64,000 nucleotides of DNA. It comes from Pollutibacter sp044353505 (GTDB taxonomy: Bacteria > Bacteroidota > Bacteroidia > Chitinophagales > Chitinophagaceae). Position 1 is the stretch's first letter; each line of letters opens with the position of its first letter. The notes beneath the pieces were generated by a model. The model worked only from the letters and a program-made list of their open reading frames with translations. It had not been told where the DNA came from and made no database searches. The stretch covers positions 14,698 through 78,697 of the forward strand of contig JBILBU010000005.1 of the NCBI GenBank assembly GCA_044353505.1. Direction: 5' to 3'. Below are positions 63,312-64,000 of this stretch, piece after piece. The position numbers and the translations under genes were made by a program.

Positions 63312-63980
63312 ATGTTGCACCCAAAACAGATCATGGGATACTCGTTAATTTTTCATCGATACACATTCGTATTTATCGTCATGTTAACGCTAGGCTGTGG
63401 CCCAGCGCATAAAGTGACTTCCTCGTGGACAAATAAAGATTTCAAGCCCGATCTGAAATACAAAAAGATTTATGTTGCAGCTCTTGTGAACAATCCGCAT
63501 GTAAGAACCCACCTTGAGGAAGATATGAGCACTGCTGCAAAAGTATATGGATTCACCGTTGAAAGAAGTTGGGACTACTTTCCTCCAACCTTTGGCAGTA
63601 AACAGACCCCTGAAAGAGAAATAATGATGGATAAAATCAAGCAGTTGAACTGTGAACTGATATTTAGCATCACCTTGGTTGAAAAAGAAAGTGAAACGAG
63701 GTACATACCGCGATCAATGGGTTACTACGGACCTTTTCATGGATATGGTTTACATTTTTGGGGCTTTTATTCTTACTGGCATCCCTACATGTACGACCCG
63801 GGGTATTATGTTACTGACAAAATCTACTTTATGGAAGGAAACTTATTTGATGTTTCATCTGAAACATTGATCTGGTCTGTACAAACAAAAACCCTCAACC
63901 CTCCATCGATTGAAAAATTTAGCAAGGGACTTGTTGAAACTATGCTAAGAAAGGCACTTACAGACCTTAACCAGAGATAA
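63312..63980 (+). CDS. Aromatic-rich lipoprotein of unknown function
   Basis: I do not recognise the family. A hydrophobic run and lipobox LTLGC place a lipid Cys near residue 29; ATG 63333 (residue 8) would give a shorter signal and is equally likely. The mature part begins with a mixed alpha/beta stretch (KKIYVAALVNNPHVRTHLEEDM in parts) of the kind found in DUF4136- or LpoB-like lipoproteins. The region about 136-163 is very rich in Tyr, Trp, His, Phe and Gly (MGYYGPFHGYGLHFWGFYSYW in parts). It follows the receptor by 81 bp and may share its control. Confidence 0.75.
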   Translation: MLHPKQIMGYSLIFHRYTFVFIVMLTLGCGPAHKVTSSWTNKDFKPDLKYKKIYVAALVNNPHVRTHLEEDMSTAAKVYGFTVERSWDYFPPTFGSKQTPEREIMMDKIKQLNCELIFSITLVEKESETRYIPRSMGYYGPFHGYGLHFWGFYSYWHPYMYDPGYYVTDKIYFMEGNLFDVSSETLIWSVQTKTLNPPSIEKFSKGLVETMLRKALTDLNQR

Positions 63981-63981
63981 A

Positions 63982-64000
63982 AGAAGAGAAGAGAAGAGAA
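63982..64000. repeat. GAAGA short tandem repeat at right edge
   Basis: About three and a half copies of a 5-bp GAAGA unit follow the last gene and run off the window. Confidence 0.6.

Overview
The window is a gene-dense, moderately AT-rich stretch of bacterial chromosome from the Bacteroidota, probably a Chitinophagales or Sphingobacteriales relative; that finer placement is an inference. The evidence is a set of Bacteroidota traits: many upstream regions carry a TAnnTTTG element, the -7 box of the Bacteroidota primary sigma factor; NusB and DnaE have the long Bacteroidota forms; and the window encodes MqnE (futalosine route to menaquinone), many SPII lipoproteins and a TonB-dependent receptor under a TPP riboswitch. 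It is mostly core housekeeping sequence. I see no phage, insertion sequence, CRISPR array, secretion cluster or defence island.

Layout. 1-6.7 kb: an alpha-L-fucosidase running off the left edge, a short MutS2-like ATPase, a lipoprotein MsrA, an M1 aminopeptidase and an NlpC/P60 lipoprotein. 6.7-17.2 kb: dnaE, trxA, a polysaccharide flippase, a nucleoside transporter, mqnE, a DUF2147 protein, an FKBP lipoprotein, a small membrane protein and a YhhN-type lysoplasmalogenase. 17.2-25.5 kb: groEL/groES on the minus strand, then nusB, a DUF1573 protein, yajC, coaE, a CPBP protease, rlmH and a rhomboid on plus, and a tilS/TPR pair on minus. 25.6-34.8 kb: etfB-etfA, a bifunctional nuclease, ispE, an ornithine aminotransferase, glnS, a small membrane protein, tRNA-Cys with its terminator, a nucleoside phosphorylase, dapF and a Nudix hydrolase. 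34.9-48.4 kb: mscL, clpB, a serine beta-lactamase-fold protein, queG, an ABC-2 permease, sppA, folK, an MFS transporter, a YkgJ-type cysteine-cluster protein and gcvP.

48.6-57.4 kb is the most coherent functional unit, a nitrogen-assimilation block: gltB and gltD (glutamate synthase), a terminator, an AT-rich regulatory region with a perfect 11-bp inverted repeat, amtB (ammonium transporter) and an outer-membrane beta-barrel. 57.5-59.8 kb holds the GTPases der and era on minus and an initiator tRNA on plus. Just after that tRNA, its last 27 nt (including CCA) and a decayed copy of its terminator occur again 144 bp downstream, separated by two tight palindromes; this is the most unusual structure in the window. 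60-64 kb holds a DUF2807 protein, a TPP riboswitch with a TonB-dependent receptor (probably for thiamine compounds) and a lipoprotein of unknown function.

Several long open frames start too early. Better starts are given for the NlpC/P60 protein, the flippase, mqnE, the FKBP protein, groES, nusB, coaE, the CPBP protease, the TPR protein, the membrane protein beside tRNA-Cys, the nucleoside phosphorylase, the Nudix protein, the ABC permease, gcvP and era. No wholly new system is convincingly visible. The best leads are the duplicated tRNA 3' end, the amtB upstream region, the riboswitch-controlled receptor, the Smr-less MutS2 and a C-rich tract before the ornithine aminotransferase gene.
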